A stretch of 64,000 nucleotides of DNA from JAJRXR01 sp041402005 (GTDB taxonomy: Bacteria; Planctomycetota; Phycisphaerae; Phycisphaerales; UBA1924), in the NCBI GenBank assembly GCA_041402005.1, contig JAWKTB010000003.1:310001-374000 (forward strand). The letters run 5' to 3'. The translations under genes were made by a program, and so were the position numbers. The notes beneath the pieces are model-generated. The model had not been told where the DNA came from, did no database searches, and saw only the letters and a list, made by a program, of their open reading frames with translations. Of the stretch, positions 34,868 through 43,596 are shown piece after piece (position 1 is the stretch's first letter; each line of letters opens with the position of its first letter).

Positions 34868-35887
34868 ATGGCTCCCACGAAGGCTTCAGCGAAGCGGAAG
34901 AGGGGTTCGGCGCGCGCCGCGTCGGGCACGTCCAATGGGGCGGTGAAGGGGCCGACGAAGGGGACGCCCTGGGTGTACAAGCCGCGGGGCAGACCCGAGG
35001 CGCGGGTGTATCTCGGGGATTGCCGTGAGGTCCTGCCCACGATCCCCGAGGTGGCCAAGGGCCAGGTGGACCTGGTGTTCGCCGACCCGCCTTTCAACTG
35101 GGCGCGCGACTACGACCGCTTCGGGGTGGGCAACAAGCGGGGCAACGAGGTCTGGGACGACAAGCGCGGCGCCGAGGAGTACCTCGCGTTCACCTATGCG
35201 TGGCTCGACCTGTGCGTCGGCGCGCTCAAGGACTCCGGGTCGATGTGGGTGAACATCCCCGATACCTGGGCCGCCGAAATCGTCGTCCACCTCAAGAAGT
35301 CGATGACGATGGTGAACTGGTGCGTCTGGCATTACCGCTTCGGCCAGAACACACGGGGGAAGTTCATCAACTCGAAAGTCCACGTGCTCTACTTCTGCAA
35401 GGACCCGTCGAACAAGACGTGGAACCCAGACCCGGTGCTCGAGGTCTCCGATCGTCGGTCGATCTACTTCGACGCGCGGACCGAGGACAAGCGCGACGGG
35501 ATGCCGGCGGGGCTACGCGTTCCCATGGACGTCTGGTACGGTCGCTTCTGGGGGCGCGTGCAGGGCAACAACAAGGAACGCCGAGAGAAGCACGACAACC
35601 AGCTCCCCGAGGTCTACCTGGACCGGGTGATCTCGTGCAGCTCGAACCCGGATGACCTCGTGCTCGACCCGTTCCTTGGTTCTGGGACGACGGGGGTGGT
35701 GGCGCACGCGCTGGGGCGACGGTTCATCGGGTGCGAGTACTCCAAGGTGAACGCCCAGCACGCCTGCGAGCGGATCGTCGCCGGCCCCATCCGGGACCTG
35801 GAGGCGATGCGCCACGACTCGACGGCGATCCACGGGCCCCGGCGCAAGTCCGCCCGGTCGCCCGAGAGCGCCGACGCCGAGGGGTAG
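34868..35887 (+). CDS. Orphan site-specific DNA methyltransferase (beta class)
   Basis: 339 residues, ATG 34868; 34 upstream codons run over a repeat and are rejected. Amino-methyltransferase with motif IV first: ADPPFNWARDYD (DPPF, around residue 75), then VYLGDCREVLP before it as the start of the target domain, and FLGSGTTGVVAHALGRRFIGCEYSK (motifs I-II) near residue 270, i.e. the beta order. Modifies adenine N6 or cytosine N4. A basic 40-residue tail begins the protein (KASAKRKRGSARAAS). No restriction endonuclease or specificity subunit is adjacent. Confidence 0.88.
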   Translation: MAPTKASAKRKRGSARAASGTSNGAVKGPTKGTPWVYKPRGRPEARVYLGDCREVLPTIPEVAKGQVDLVFADPPFNWARDYDRFGVGNKRGNEVWDDKRGAEEYLAFTYAWLDLCVGALKDSGSMWVNIPDTWAAEIVVHLKKSMTMVNWCVWHYRFGQNTRGKFINSKVHVLYFCKDPSNKTWNPDPVLEVSDRRSIYFDARTEDKRDGMPAGLRVPMDVWYGRFWGRVQGNNKERREKHDNQLPEVYLDRVISCSSNPDDLVLDPFLGSGTTGVVAHALGRRFIGCEYSKVNAQHACERIVAGPIRDLEAMRHDSTAIHGPRRKSARSPESADAEG

Positions 35888-35931
35888 CGGGCGGGCGCCT
35901 CTTGATCGCGCCCGCGGCAGGTGGTACAGAC

Positions 35932-37713
35932 ATGGGCATGAGATCTGGCGGCTGGCTCTGGCTCGCTCTGGTCTGGGTTCTCGCCCCGGGCGTGGGCGCC
36001 CAGACGCTCTCGTTCACGGAGGTCGCGGCCCAGGCGGGGGCCAACGTGCCCTACCTGCACGCCTCGGGCTCGCCCTCGGTTCTGGGGGAGATGTCGGGCG
36101 GGCTCGCGGTCGGGGACTTCAACATGGACGGGTGGCCCGACCTGTTCGCCCCGGGCGGGGGGCTGGCGCCCGACCACCTGCTGATCAACCAGCACGACGG
36201 GACGTTCCACGACGAGGCGGCGGCGTGGGGGATCGTCGGGCCCCACCGGGGCGCGGGGTGCGCCGTCGGCGACGTCGATCGCAATGGGTACCCCGACCTG
36301 TTCGTCGTCTCGTACGGGCCCGTCGGCGAGGGGCTCAGCGCGTTCGCCAGCCGCCTGTACCTGAACAATGGGCCCGACACCGAGGGGCTGTGCTCGTTCC
36401 GCGAGGTGGCGCAGACGGCGGGGGTCAACCGCGTCGCGGCGGTTACCGACGGGACGGGCGCCTGCTTCGGTGACTACGACCTCGACGGGGACCTCGACCT
36501 GTTCGTCTGCGCGTGGATCAACACCGCCGGCGGCAACAAGCTGTTCCGCAACGACGGGGTCGGCCCGGACGGCGTGCCGCGGTTCGTGGACGCGACCTCG
36601 GCGTCGGGACTGCACACCGACAACCTGCGCGGGTTCACGCCCCGCTTCGTCGACATGACGGGGGATCGGTACCCCGAGCTGCTCTTGACCGACGACTTCG
36701 GGACCAGCCGTTACTTCGAGAGCAACGGGCTCGACGCCCAGGGCGTCGTCACGTTCACGGACAAGACCGCCCAGGCGGGGATCGTGTTCGACTGCAACGG
36801 CATGGGCGCCGCGGTCGGGGACGTCGACGGGGACGGCGACCTCGACTGGTTCATGACGAACATCTACTACCCGCCCCCGTCGGATTCGTGCGGCAACACG
36901 CTGTACGTCAACGATGGGGGATACCCGGTCACGTTCACGGAGATGGCGCGCGAGACGGGCGTGCTCGACGTGGGCTGGGGGTGGGGCGCGGTGATGGGCG
37001 ACGTCGACAATGACGGGGATTTGGACATCGCCGCGACCGGGGGATATTTCAACTACCCGCCCAGGCCGGCGGATCTGTACCTGAACCGGTCGGAGTTGGG
37101 GGCGGGGCTCGATTTTGACGAGGTGGCGGCACAGACGGGGTTCAACTTCACCGGCTTCGGGCGGGCGCTCGTGACGCTCGACTACGACCGGGACGGGGAT
37201 CTCGACCTGGCGATGGTGAACAACGGGTCCACGATGCGCCTGTACCGCAACAACCTGAATGGGGGTGGTGGCGGGGCGAACTCGCTGACGCTCCTCCTGG
37301 AGACGCGGCACAACCCGTGCCTGGCGCCCCAGGGCTTCGGGACGCGCGTCGTCGTCCGCGTGGGAGCGCGAGTGATGGTGCGGGTCGTGGACGGCGGGGG
37401 GTCGTACGAAGGCCAGTCTGATTTACGTGTTCACATCGGGCTGGGGGGTGCGACGGTCGCCGGCGAGGTGGAACTGCACTGGGCGGACGGCTCGGTCACG
37501 CGCCTGACGGACGTCGCCGCGGGGGAGGTCGAGGTGGTCGCCTACCACGAGGCGGACCTGGACCATTCGGGGGGGCTCGATTACCTCGACGTGTACCGGT
37601 TCCTGGCGCTCTTCGCCCTCGGCGACCTCGGCGCGGATCTGGACGGGTCGGGCGCCCTCGACATCCTGGACGCGATGCGTCTGCTCGAGGCGTTCGCGCG
37701 TGGGTGCGGGTGA
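35932..37713 (+). CDS. Secreted FG-GAP/ASPIC-UnbV (CRTAC1-like) protein with dockerin-like tail
   Basis: 593 residues, ATG 35932 (a second ATG at 35938 is possible). Signal peptide SGGWLWLALVWVLAPGVGAQ. Seven or so FG-GAP repeats of the type VAVGDFNMDGWPDLF / GDVDGDGDLDWF / GDVDNDGDLDIA, each with a calcium-binding DxDxDGxxD loop, form a beta-propeller. Then an ASPIC/UnbV domain (GTRVVVRVGARVMVRVVDGG...SDLRVHIGLGGA..ELHWADGS). The tail DLDHSGGLDYLDVYRFLALFA...DLDGSGALDILDAMRLLEAFARGCG is a fuller two-loop dockerin than the GC-type tails. Extracellular role, partner unknown. Confidence 0.88.
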   Translation: MGMRSGGWLWLALVWVLAPGVGAQTLSFTEVAAQAGANVPYLHASGSPSVLGEMSGGLAVGDFNMDGWPDLFAPGGGLAPDHLLINQHDGTFHDEAAAWGIVGPHRGAGCAVGDVDRNGYPDLFVVSYGPVGEGLSAFASRLYLNNGPDTEGLCSFREVAQTAGVNRVAAVTDGTGACFGDYDLDGDLDLFVCAWINTAGGNKLFRNDGVGPDGVPRFVDATSASGLHTDNLRGFTPRFVDMTGDRYPELLLTDDFGTSRYFESNGLDAQGVVTFTDKTAQAGIVFDCNGMGAAVGDVDGDGDLDWFMTNIYYPPPSDSCGNTLYVNDGGYPVTFTEMARETGVLDVGWGWGAVMGDVDNDGDLDIAATGGYFNYPPRPADLYLNRSELGAGLDFDEVAAQTGFNFTGFGRALVTLDYDRDGDLDLAMVNNGSTMRLYRNNLNGGGGGANSLTLLLETRHNPCLAPQGFGTRVVVRVGARVMVRVVDGGGSYEGQSDLRVHIGLGGATVAGEVELHWADGSVTRLTDVAAGEVEVVAYHEADLDHSGGLDYLDVYRFLALFALGDLGADLDGSGALDILDAMRLLEAFARGCG

Positions 37714-37727
37714 GATAGGCTCGGCGC

Positions 37728-38027
37728 GTGGTGCGCGACGACGGGAGCGGCGGAGTCCTGATCGACCTGAAGGTCGTGCCGGGGGCGAAGCGCGACGAGG
37801 TCGTCGGCGTGCTCAAGCTTCCGGGTGGGGATCGCCTCAAGGTGCGGGTGAGCGCGCCGCCCGAGGGCGGGAAGGCGAACAAGGCGGTCTGCCGCCTGAT
37901 CGCAGGGACGCTCGGCGTGCGCGCCGCGGCGGTCGTCGTCGTCGCGGGGCAGACGAACCCGGAGAAGACGGTGCGGGTCGAGGGGTCGTCGGCGGAGGAA
38001 GCGATCGCGCGTCTCGTTCCGAAGTAG
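37728..38027 (+). CDS. DUF167 (YggU) family protein
   Basis: 99 residues from GTG 37728, 14 nt after the previous stop. Matches the YggU fold family: IDLKVVPGAKRDEVVG, DRLKVRVSAPPEGGKANKAVC and a C-terminal VVVVAGQTNPEKTVRV. Length typical (about 100). Widely conserved, function unknown; often near yggT-like or pyrroline reductase genes, which are not here. Confidence 0.9.
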   Translation: MVRDDGSGGVLIDLKVVPGAKRDEVVGVLKLPGGDRLKVRVSAPPEGGKANKAVCRLIAGTLGVRAAAVVVVAGQTNPEKTVRVEGSSAEEAIARLVPK

Positions 38028-38061
38028 CCCAAGGGCCGAGCCCTGTCCGTGCGCGTACCGT

Positions 38062-38079
38062 GTCCGTACGTGTACGGAC
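38062..38079. promoter_or_regulatory. Palindromic operator candidate for MntR
   Basis: GTCCGTAC-GT-GTACGGAC: perfect 8-bp arms, 2-bp centre, 11 nt upstream of the regulator's ATG. Its size (18 bp) fits a DtxR/MntR dimer site and its position fits autoregulation. A neighbouring half site GTCCGTG (38046-38052) is present. Confidence 0.55.
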
Positions 38080-38090
38080 GGAGGGCGGCG

Positions 38091-38510
38091 ATGGAGCAGG
38101 CCGAACGGTTCGAGCGGACGAGGGCGGCGCACCGCGACGAGACGGGGGAGGACTACGTGGAGGCGATCGCGGGGCTGATCGCCGAGCACGGCGAGGCTCG
38201 GAACCGGGACCTGGCGCGGATGATGGGGGTGAGTCACGTGACGGTCAGCCGCATCATGCGTCGCCTGCATGACGAGGGGCTGGTGGTCTTCGAGGCGCAC
38301 CGCCCGATCGAGCTGACGGCGAAGGGGAGGCGGGTGGCGGAGGCCGCGGGGCGGAGGCACGAGGTCGTGGTGGGGTTCCTGCGTGCGATTGGGGTGGGCG
38401 CGAGGCAGGCGGAGATCGACGCGGAGGGGATCGAGCACCACGTCTCGGATCAGACGATCCGGGCGTTGCGGCGCGTGATCGAGCGGCTGAAGGGTTCCGG
38501 AGGCGTGTGA
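38091..38510 (+). CDS. mntR: MntR-type manganese-responsive transcriptional regulator
   Basis: 139 residues with start ATG 38091; an earlier in-frame ATG at 38049 would place the palindrome inside the gene. Winged HTH (NRDLARMMGVSHVTVSRIMRRLHDEGLV, 38-65), then the metal-binding/dimerisation helices. All six ligands of B. subtilis MntR (D8, E11, H77, E99, E102, H103) have counterparts with identical spacing: D21, E24, H90, E112, E115, H116. Asp at the first position is the Mn-selective form. There is no SH3-like third domain, as in MntR and unlike DtxR. No Mn transporter is in the window. Confidence 0.92.
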   Translation: MEQAERFERTRAAHRDETGEDYVEAIAGLIAEHGEARNRDLARMMGVSHVTVSRIMRRLHDEGLVVFEAHRPIELTAKGRRVAEAAGRRHEVVVGFLRAIGVGARQAEIDAEGIEHHVSDQTIRALRRVIERLKGSGGV

Positions 38511-38718
38511 TCGGGCGTGAGAGCCCGACTCCGAACGGAATCCGATCGTCGCGGGATGAATTCCGCTGGCCAAGTCCGGGTTTTTGGGACACCAGTCAGG
38601 GTGAGCATCGAATAAGGTGAACGCTGGGCGATCGTCCGGTGGTCGGCGTTCGGGCCGACCTGGGTCGTGCAAAAACTGGTGTGCGGGGCCGCGGCCCCGG
38701 ATAAAGAGAGGGCTTGTG

Positions 38719-40917
38719 ATGTCTCAAGGTCGGCGCAACGCGGCGGCGTGTGGTGTGTGTCTGGCTCTGTTCCTTGCGTGCGGGCTCGCGGAGGCCTCGG
38801 ATGTCGCCGGGGCGGCCTCGGCGTCCACGCCGAAGCTGAAGCTCGTCATGGGGACCTACGAGCTGGGCGATTCAGACAACCTGCTGGTCGGTCTGCGGGC
38901 CCAGGGCGAAGCGCCCGTGCACGGGCTGATCGCGATCGACGGGCCCATGACGCCCGAGCGTCATCAGAAGCTCGAGGCCGCCGGCGTTCAGGTCGGCGAG
39001 TACCTGCCCGACTTCGCCTTCGTCGCGGACCTTTCCCGTGCGGACATGGCGCAGCTCGGCGGGCTGGGGTTCGTGGGCTGGGCGGGCTCGTTCAAGGCGG
39101 AGTGGAAGGTCTCGCCCGACCTCGGGCTGGCGGTCCGCGAGTCGGACCCCATGCTGCTGAAGATCCAGGCCCAGGGCCAGTTGGCGGTCCACGCGTGGCT
39201 GTTCCCCGGCGCGGACCGGGCCCAGACGCTGGCCCAGATCGCGCAGATCCCGGGCGTGACGATCGTGGCGGACTCGCTCGAGGGCGACATGCGTCTGGTG
39301 CAGCTGACGGCGCCGCGGGGGCTCATCGGTGAGCAACTCGCCGAGATCGACGGCGTGCGTTGGGTCGAGGAGGCGCCCGAGCTGACGCTCCGCAACAACA
39401 CCTCGCGCTGGGTCGTCCAGAGCAACGTGAGCAACTTCTACCCGGTCTACGACCACGGGATCCGGGGCGAGGGCCAGCTCATCGGTCTGATGGACGGCAA
39501 GCCGAACCCGAACCACTGCTCGTTCAGCGATCCCGAGGGCGACCCGTTCGGGCCGAATCACCGCAAGATCGAGGCGTACAACACGACGACCGGCTCGGAC
39601 ACGCACGGGACGCACACCGCCGGCACGTCCATCGGTGACGCGGGCGTCTTCGACGACACCCGGGGCGTGGCGTACATGGCCCGCCTCGTCTTCGGGAACA
39701 TCCCCTCGTTCTCGGACACCGCGATGTACAACCGCCTGGCCCAGCACTACGGGCAGGGCGCGACGGTCCACTCCAACAGTTGGGGCAACGACGGCACGAC
39801 GAGCTACGACGGCCTGTGCCGCGGCATCGACCGCTTCAGCTACGACAACGACGATAACCTCGTCTGCTTCGCCGAGACCAACCAGAGCACGCTCCGCAAC
39901 CCTGAGAACGCCAAGAACCTGATGGCGGTCGCGGCGTGCGGCGACGCCCCGAGCCAGAACAGCTTTTGCTCGGGCGGCGTCGGCCCCACCAACGACGGAC
40001 GGCGCAAGCCCGAGATCATGGCCCCCGGGTGCGGCATCCGCTCCTCGAACGGGTCGGGGTGCTCGACCGTCGCGCTGACCGGCACCTCGATGGCCTGTCC
40101 GCACATCAACGCGTGCGCGGCCCTCGTGCGTCAGTACTTCATGGACGGCTTCTACCCGAGCGGGGCGGCCAACGCCAACGACGCCTTCACGCCTTCGGGC
40201 CCCCTCATGAAGGCGATGCTGCTCAACTCGGGCCAGGACGTCACCGGGCTGTCCGGGTACCCGAGCACCCGCGAGGGGTGGGGGCGCGTCAAGCTCGACG
40301 AGGTGCTCGTGTTCGACGATCCGGGCGCCGAGACCATCATCGTGCGTGACGTCCGCAACAACTCGGGCGACTCGCTCTCGACGGGCGACGTGATCGAGGT
40401 GCCCTTCGAGGTCACGGACAACCTGTCGGCGATCCGCGTCACCCTGGTCTGGCACGACCCACCCGCGGCGATGGGCGCCAACCCGGCGGCGGTGAACAAC
40501 CTCGACCTCGAGGTCGTCACCCCCGCGACGACCTACCTCGGCAACGTGTTCTCCGCGGGCGGCTCGAGCACTCCCGGCGGCAGCGCCGACCCGAGCAACA
40601 ACGTCGAGATGGTCCACACCATCGCGACAAGCACGGGCATGTACACCGCCCGCGTGAAGGCGACCGCCGTCAACTCGGGTTCCCAGGGGTACGCCCTGGT
40701 GATCCGCGGCAAGGTCAACGAGAACTTCGGCCCGCAACCCTGCAACGGCGCCGACCTCGCCGAGCCCTACGAGCAGCTCGACTTCTCCGACGTGACGGCG
40801 TTCCTCGTCGCCTTCGGGAGCATGCAGCCCGAGGCCGACCTGGCCGCTCCCTTCGGGCAGTGGGACTTCTCCGACGTGACGGCGTTCCTCGTGCTCTTCG
40901 GCGGCGGCTGCCCCTGA
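38719..40917 (+). CDS. Secreted S8 (subtilisin) peptidase with dockerin-like tail
   Basis: 732 residues, ATG 38719 (MSQGRRNAAACGVCLALFLACG, signal peptide); the longer frame begins in the leader. A pro-region of about 210 residues contains LVGLRAQGEAPVHG and IPGVTIVADSLEG. Catalytic triad: Asp in GQLIGLMDGKPN, His in DTHGTHTAGTS, Ser in TGTSMACPHINACAA. Following it is a P-domain-like beta sandwich (FEVTDNLSAIRVTLVWHDPP...NNLDLEVVTP), then the double tail QLDFSDVTAFLVAFGSM...QWDFSDVTAFLVLFGGGCP. A GGAGG-less leader of 208 nt (38511-38718) holds a GGGGCCGCGGCCCC palindrome. Probably an extracellular scavenging protease. Confidence 0.9.
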   Translation: MSQGRRNAAACGVCLALFLACGLAEASDVAGAASASTPKLKLVMGTYELGDSDNLLVGLRAQGEAPVHGLIAIDGPMTPERHQKLEAAGVQVGEYLPDFAFVADLSRADMAQLGGLGFVGWAGSFKAEWKVSPDLGLAVRESDPMLLKIQAQGQLAVHAWLFPGADRAQTLAQIAQIPGVTIVADSLEGDMRLVQLTAPRGLIGEQLAEIDGVRWVEEAPELTLRNNTSRWVVQSNVSNFYPVYDHGIRGEGQLIGLMDGKPNPNHCSFSDPEGDPFGPNHRKIEAYNTTTGSDTHGTHTAGTSIGDAGVFDDTRGVAYMARLVFGNIPSFSDTAMYNRLAQHYGQGATVHSNSWGNDGTTSYDGLCRGIDRFSYDNDDNLVCFAETNQSTLRNPENAKNLMAVAACGDAPSQNSFCSGGVGPTNDGRRKPEIMAPGCGIRSSNGSGCSTVALTGTSMACPHINACAALVRQYFMDGFYPSGAANANDAFTPSGPLMKAMLLNSGQDVTGLSGYPSTREGWGRVKLDEVLVFDDPGAETIIVRDVRNNSGDSLSTGDVIEVPFEVTDNLSAIRVTLVWHDPPAAMGANPAAVNNLDLEVVTPATTYLGNVFSAGGSSTPGGSADPSNNVEMVHTIATSTGMYTARVKATAVNSGSQGYALVIRGKVNENFGPQPCNGADLAEPYEQLDFSDVTAFLVAFGSMQPEADLAAPFGQWDFSDVTAFLVLFGGGCP

Positions 40918-40951
40918 TCGTCAGAGGGTGATAACCCGCAAGTGATTTCCC

Positions 40952-40985
40952 GCCCCGCGCCGTTCCCGGCGCGGGGCTTTTCTTT
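40952..40985 (+). terminator. Intrinsic terminator after the S8 peptidase
   Basis: 10-bp stem GCCCCGCGCC (40952-40961) / GGCGCGGGGC (40968-40977), 6-nt loop, then TTTTCTTT. Strong terminator. Confidence 0.92.
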
Positions 40986-41100
40986 GCGCCGCGGCTGTCC
41001 CAAGCCCGACGCGCGCCCGAGGGTCTTGGCGACGCGGACGCCCCCGGGTAGGGTTGATGGCGCGGCGATCTGGCCGCCCGGACATGGATCGGAGGTGGGC

Positions 41101-43476
41101 ATGCGTGCGACGGGGAGCGGCGGGCGGGTCGGGCGTCTGGCGATGGCGGCGGGCGCGTGCGTCGGACTGGCGGCGGCGTCCGCGGACGCGACGTGGTCCA
41201 TCTGCATCGTCAACGTACGCACGGGTGAGGTCGCGCTCGCGTCGGCGACCTGCCTGACCGGGTTCGACATGCGCGAGGACACGCCCGTGCTCATCACGGG
41301 CGTGGGTGGGGCGACGGCGCAGTCCGCCGTCGATACCTCGGGGCGCAACCGGGGCCTGATCCGCAACCTGCTGCTCGCGGGCGTCGATCCCCAGCAGATC
41401 CTCGTCGATCTCGAGGCGTTCGACGCGGGGCATCAGACGCGTCAGTACGGCATCATCGACGTCACCGGGGGCGTCGCAACGTTCTCCGGGTCGCAGGACT
41501 CCCAGTGGGCCGGCGGGCAAACGGGGCAGATCGGGGACCTCGTCTACGCGGTGCAGGGCAACATCTTGACGGGGGCGCCCGTGGTGCAGGCGGCGGTGGA
41601 CGCGATCCTCATGACGCCCGGCGACATCCCCGAGAAGCTGATGGCGGCGATGGAGGGGGCGTACATGTTCGGCGGGGATGGTCGCTGCTCGTGCGACCAG
41701 GGCCCCCAGGATTGCGGGTCGCCCCCCAACGGCGGGGACTTCGACAAGAGCGCCCACGTCGGGTACATGCTCATCGCCCGGGCCGGCGACACCGACGCCG
41801 CCAACGGGTTCTTCGACACCGAGGGCTGGCCCACGGGGATGTGCGTGCTCGACATCGACTCGGACGGACGCCCGGACGTCGTCGGCTCGCTTTCGACGGC
41901 GAGCAACAACGCCGTCGTGTTCCGCAATCTGACGGGTGTCGGCGTTCCCCTGAGCCTGTTCGGCGTCGAGGTCGCGGGCGACGCGGGGGCGTCGGACCTG
42001 CAGTCGATCGCGTGCGGCGAACTGACCGGGGACGCGCAGACCGACCTGCTCACGGTCTCGTTCGCGGGCGACAGCGTGCAGATGCTCGCGGGCCAGGGCG
42101 GGGGCGCGTTCGCGCCGGGCGTCTCGATCCCGGTGGGCGACGGGCCGCGGGACGTTGTAATCGCGGATCTCGATGGGATGGGCGGGCTGGACGCGGCGAC
42201 CGCCAACGAGCTGGGCGGGACGGTCAGCCTGCTGATGGGCGCGGGGGACGGGACGTTCAAGACATCCGAGATCGCGCCCCTGGGCGGGGCGTGCTCGCTG
42301 ATCGTCGCGGGCGAGTTCGACGGGATGCCCGGCATCGACCTGGCGGTGCTGCACAAGGCGACGGCGCAGGTCAGCGTGCTGTTCAACGACGGGGCGGGGA
42401 ACTTCACGCCCGGCGCCCTGACGTCGGTGGGCGCCAACCCGATGGACATGACGGCGGGCGACATCGACCACGACGGGCTCGACGAGATCTTGGTCGCGAA
42501 CAACGCCTCGGCGTCGGTCTCGGTGCTGCGGAACCTGGGCGGTGCGTTCTTCGATATGCAGATCCCCTCCGCGGACGGGCGCAACCCGTTGCGGCTCGAG
42601 CTGGCGAACCTGGATGGGGACGACGACCCCGATCTTGTCGTGCTGATCAGCGGGGGCTCGACGCTCTCGACGTACCTGGGCGACGGGATGGGGGGCTTCG
42701 ACCTCGTCGGCGCCTTCAAGCAGGGGGCGGGCCCGCGGAGCCTGGCGGTCGCGGACTTCAACGGCGACGGGCTGGACGACGTGCTCGAGGGGGCGGTGGG
42801 CGTGGGCGGGGCGGAGATCGCCGACAATCTGGGCGGGGGCGTCTTCCAGTCGATCGACGGGTACGCGGGCGGCGACTACTACATGGTGTTCAACATCGCG
42901 GGCTCGCACGCGAACGACCCCGACCCGGTCCTCCAGATGCGGGGACTCTTCGATCAGTTCAGGATCGACCAGACCGGGCGCCCGGACGCGGTGCAGTCGA
43001 GCGTGAGCGTGCCGACGGGGCTGATCGCCTCGGGCGACGGCGGCGGGGTGGGTGGGACGACGGCCCGCGTGCGCGTCAACCTGTTCGACTGGCGGCGCGT
43101 GCCCGTGGACCTCGACGCCTCGGCGTTCAGTGTCGCGCACGCGACGGGCTCGGACGCGGTGACGCAGGTCCAGGGCGTCGAGCGCGTCGGGCCCGGGAGG
43201 TACGACATCGTTCTCGAGATCGGCGAGCAGGCGGGGGAGGACAGGCTGGTCGTGACGGTGGACGACGGCGTTCGCCCGGTGACGTTGATGCCCAGCCCCG
43301 TGGTCCGCGTGCTGGTCGCCGGCGCCGACTTCGACGGGGACGGGGTCGCGGGGTTCGGCGACGTGCTGGCGTTCATCCTCGCGTTCGCGGCTCAGGACCC
43401 GTCGGCGGACCTGAGCGGCGACTCGATGTTCACGATCGACGACGTGCTGCTCTTCCTGGCGTTCTACGGCGTCTAG
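41101..43476 (+). CDS. DUF1028 hydrolase-like domain fused to FG-GAP propeller and dockerin-like tail
   Basis: 791 residues, ATG 41101; 53 upstream in-frame codons lie in the terminator region. Signal peptide around residues 1-31, then a DUF1028 (Ntn-hydrolase-like) domain beginning TWSICIVNVRTGEVALASATCLTG, with a candidate nucleophile at the mature Thr/Ser-rich start, and DAGHQTRQYGIIDVTGG, YAVQGNILTG. FG-GAP/VCBS repeats follow (VADFNGDGLDDVLEG, AGDIDHDGLDEILVAN, LANLDGDDDPDLVVL), then a beta domain and the tail DFDGDGVAGFGDVLAFILAF...DLSGDSMFTIDDVLLFLAFYGV, without the final GCP. Substrate unknown; DUF1028 alone is usually about 220-280 residues. Confidence 0.85.
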   Translation: MRATGSGGRVGRLAMAAGACVGLAAASADATWSICIVNVRTGEVALASATCLTGFDMREDTPVLITGVGGATAQSAVDTSGRNRGLIRNLLLAGVDPQQILVDLEAFDAGHQTRQYGIIDVTGGVATFSGSQDSQWAGGQTGQIGDLVYAVQGNILTGAPVVQAAVDAILMTPGDIPEKLMAAMEGAYMFGGDGRCSCDQGPQDCGSPPNGGDFDKSAHVGYMLIARAGDTDAANGFFDTEGWPTGMCVLDIDSDGRPDVVGSLSTASNNAVVFRNLTGVGVPLSLFGVEVAGDAGASDLQSIACGELTGDAQTDLLTVSFAGDSVQMLAGQGGGAFAPGVSIPVGDGPRDVVIADLDGMGGLDAATANELGGTVSLLMGAGDGTFKTSEIAPLGGACSLIVAGEFDGMPGIDLAVLHKATAQVSVLFNDGAGNFTPGALTSVGANPMDMTAGDIDHDGLDEILVANNASASVSVLRNLGGAFFDMQIPSADGRNPLRLELANLDGDDDPDLVVLISGGSTLSTYLGDGMGGFDLVGAFKQGAGPRSLAVADFNGDGLDDVLEGAVGVGGAEIADNLGGGVFQSIDGYAGGDYYMVFNIAGSHANDPDPVLQMRGLFDQFRIDQTGRPDAVQSSVSVPTGLIASGDGGGVGGTTARVRVNLFDWRRVPVDLDASAFSVAHATGSDAVTQVQGVERVGPGRYDIVLEIGEQAGEDRLVVTVDDGVRPVTLMPSPVVRVLVAGADFDGDGVAGFGDVLAFILAFAAQDPSADLSGDSMFTIDDVLLFLAFYGV

Positions 43477-43596
43477 AAGACGCCTGGGGACGGGGGGAGC
43501 GTCTGCCCCGGGCGGGCGAGGCGCGAGGGAGATACCCTTCCCGAGCCGACCCGTCGCCCGGGAAGCGTGACGGCGCGGCTTCGAAGGGAGGGCGTG

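Noticed and set aside
38872..40737. 621-residue minus-strand frame
   Set aside because: Antisense shadow of the S8 peptidase; no recognisable motif.
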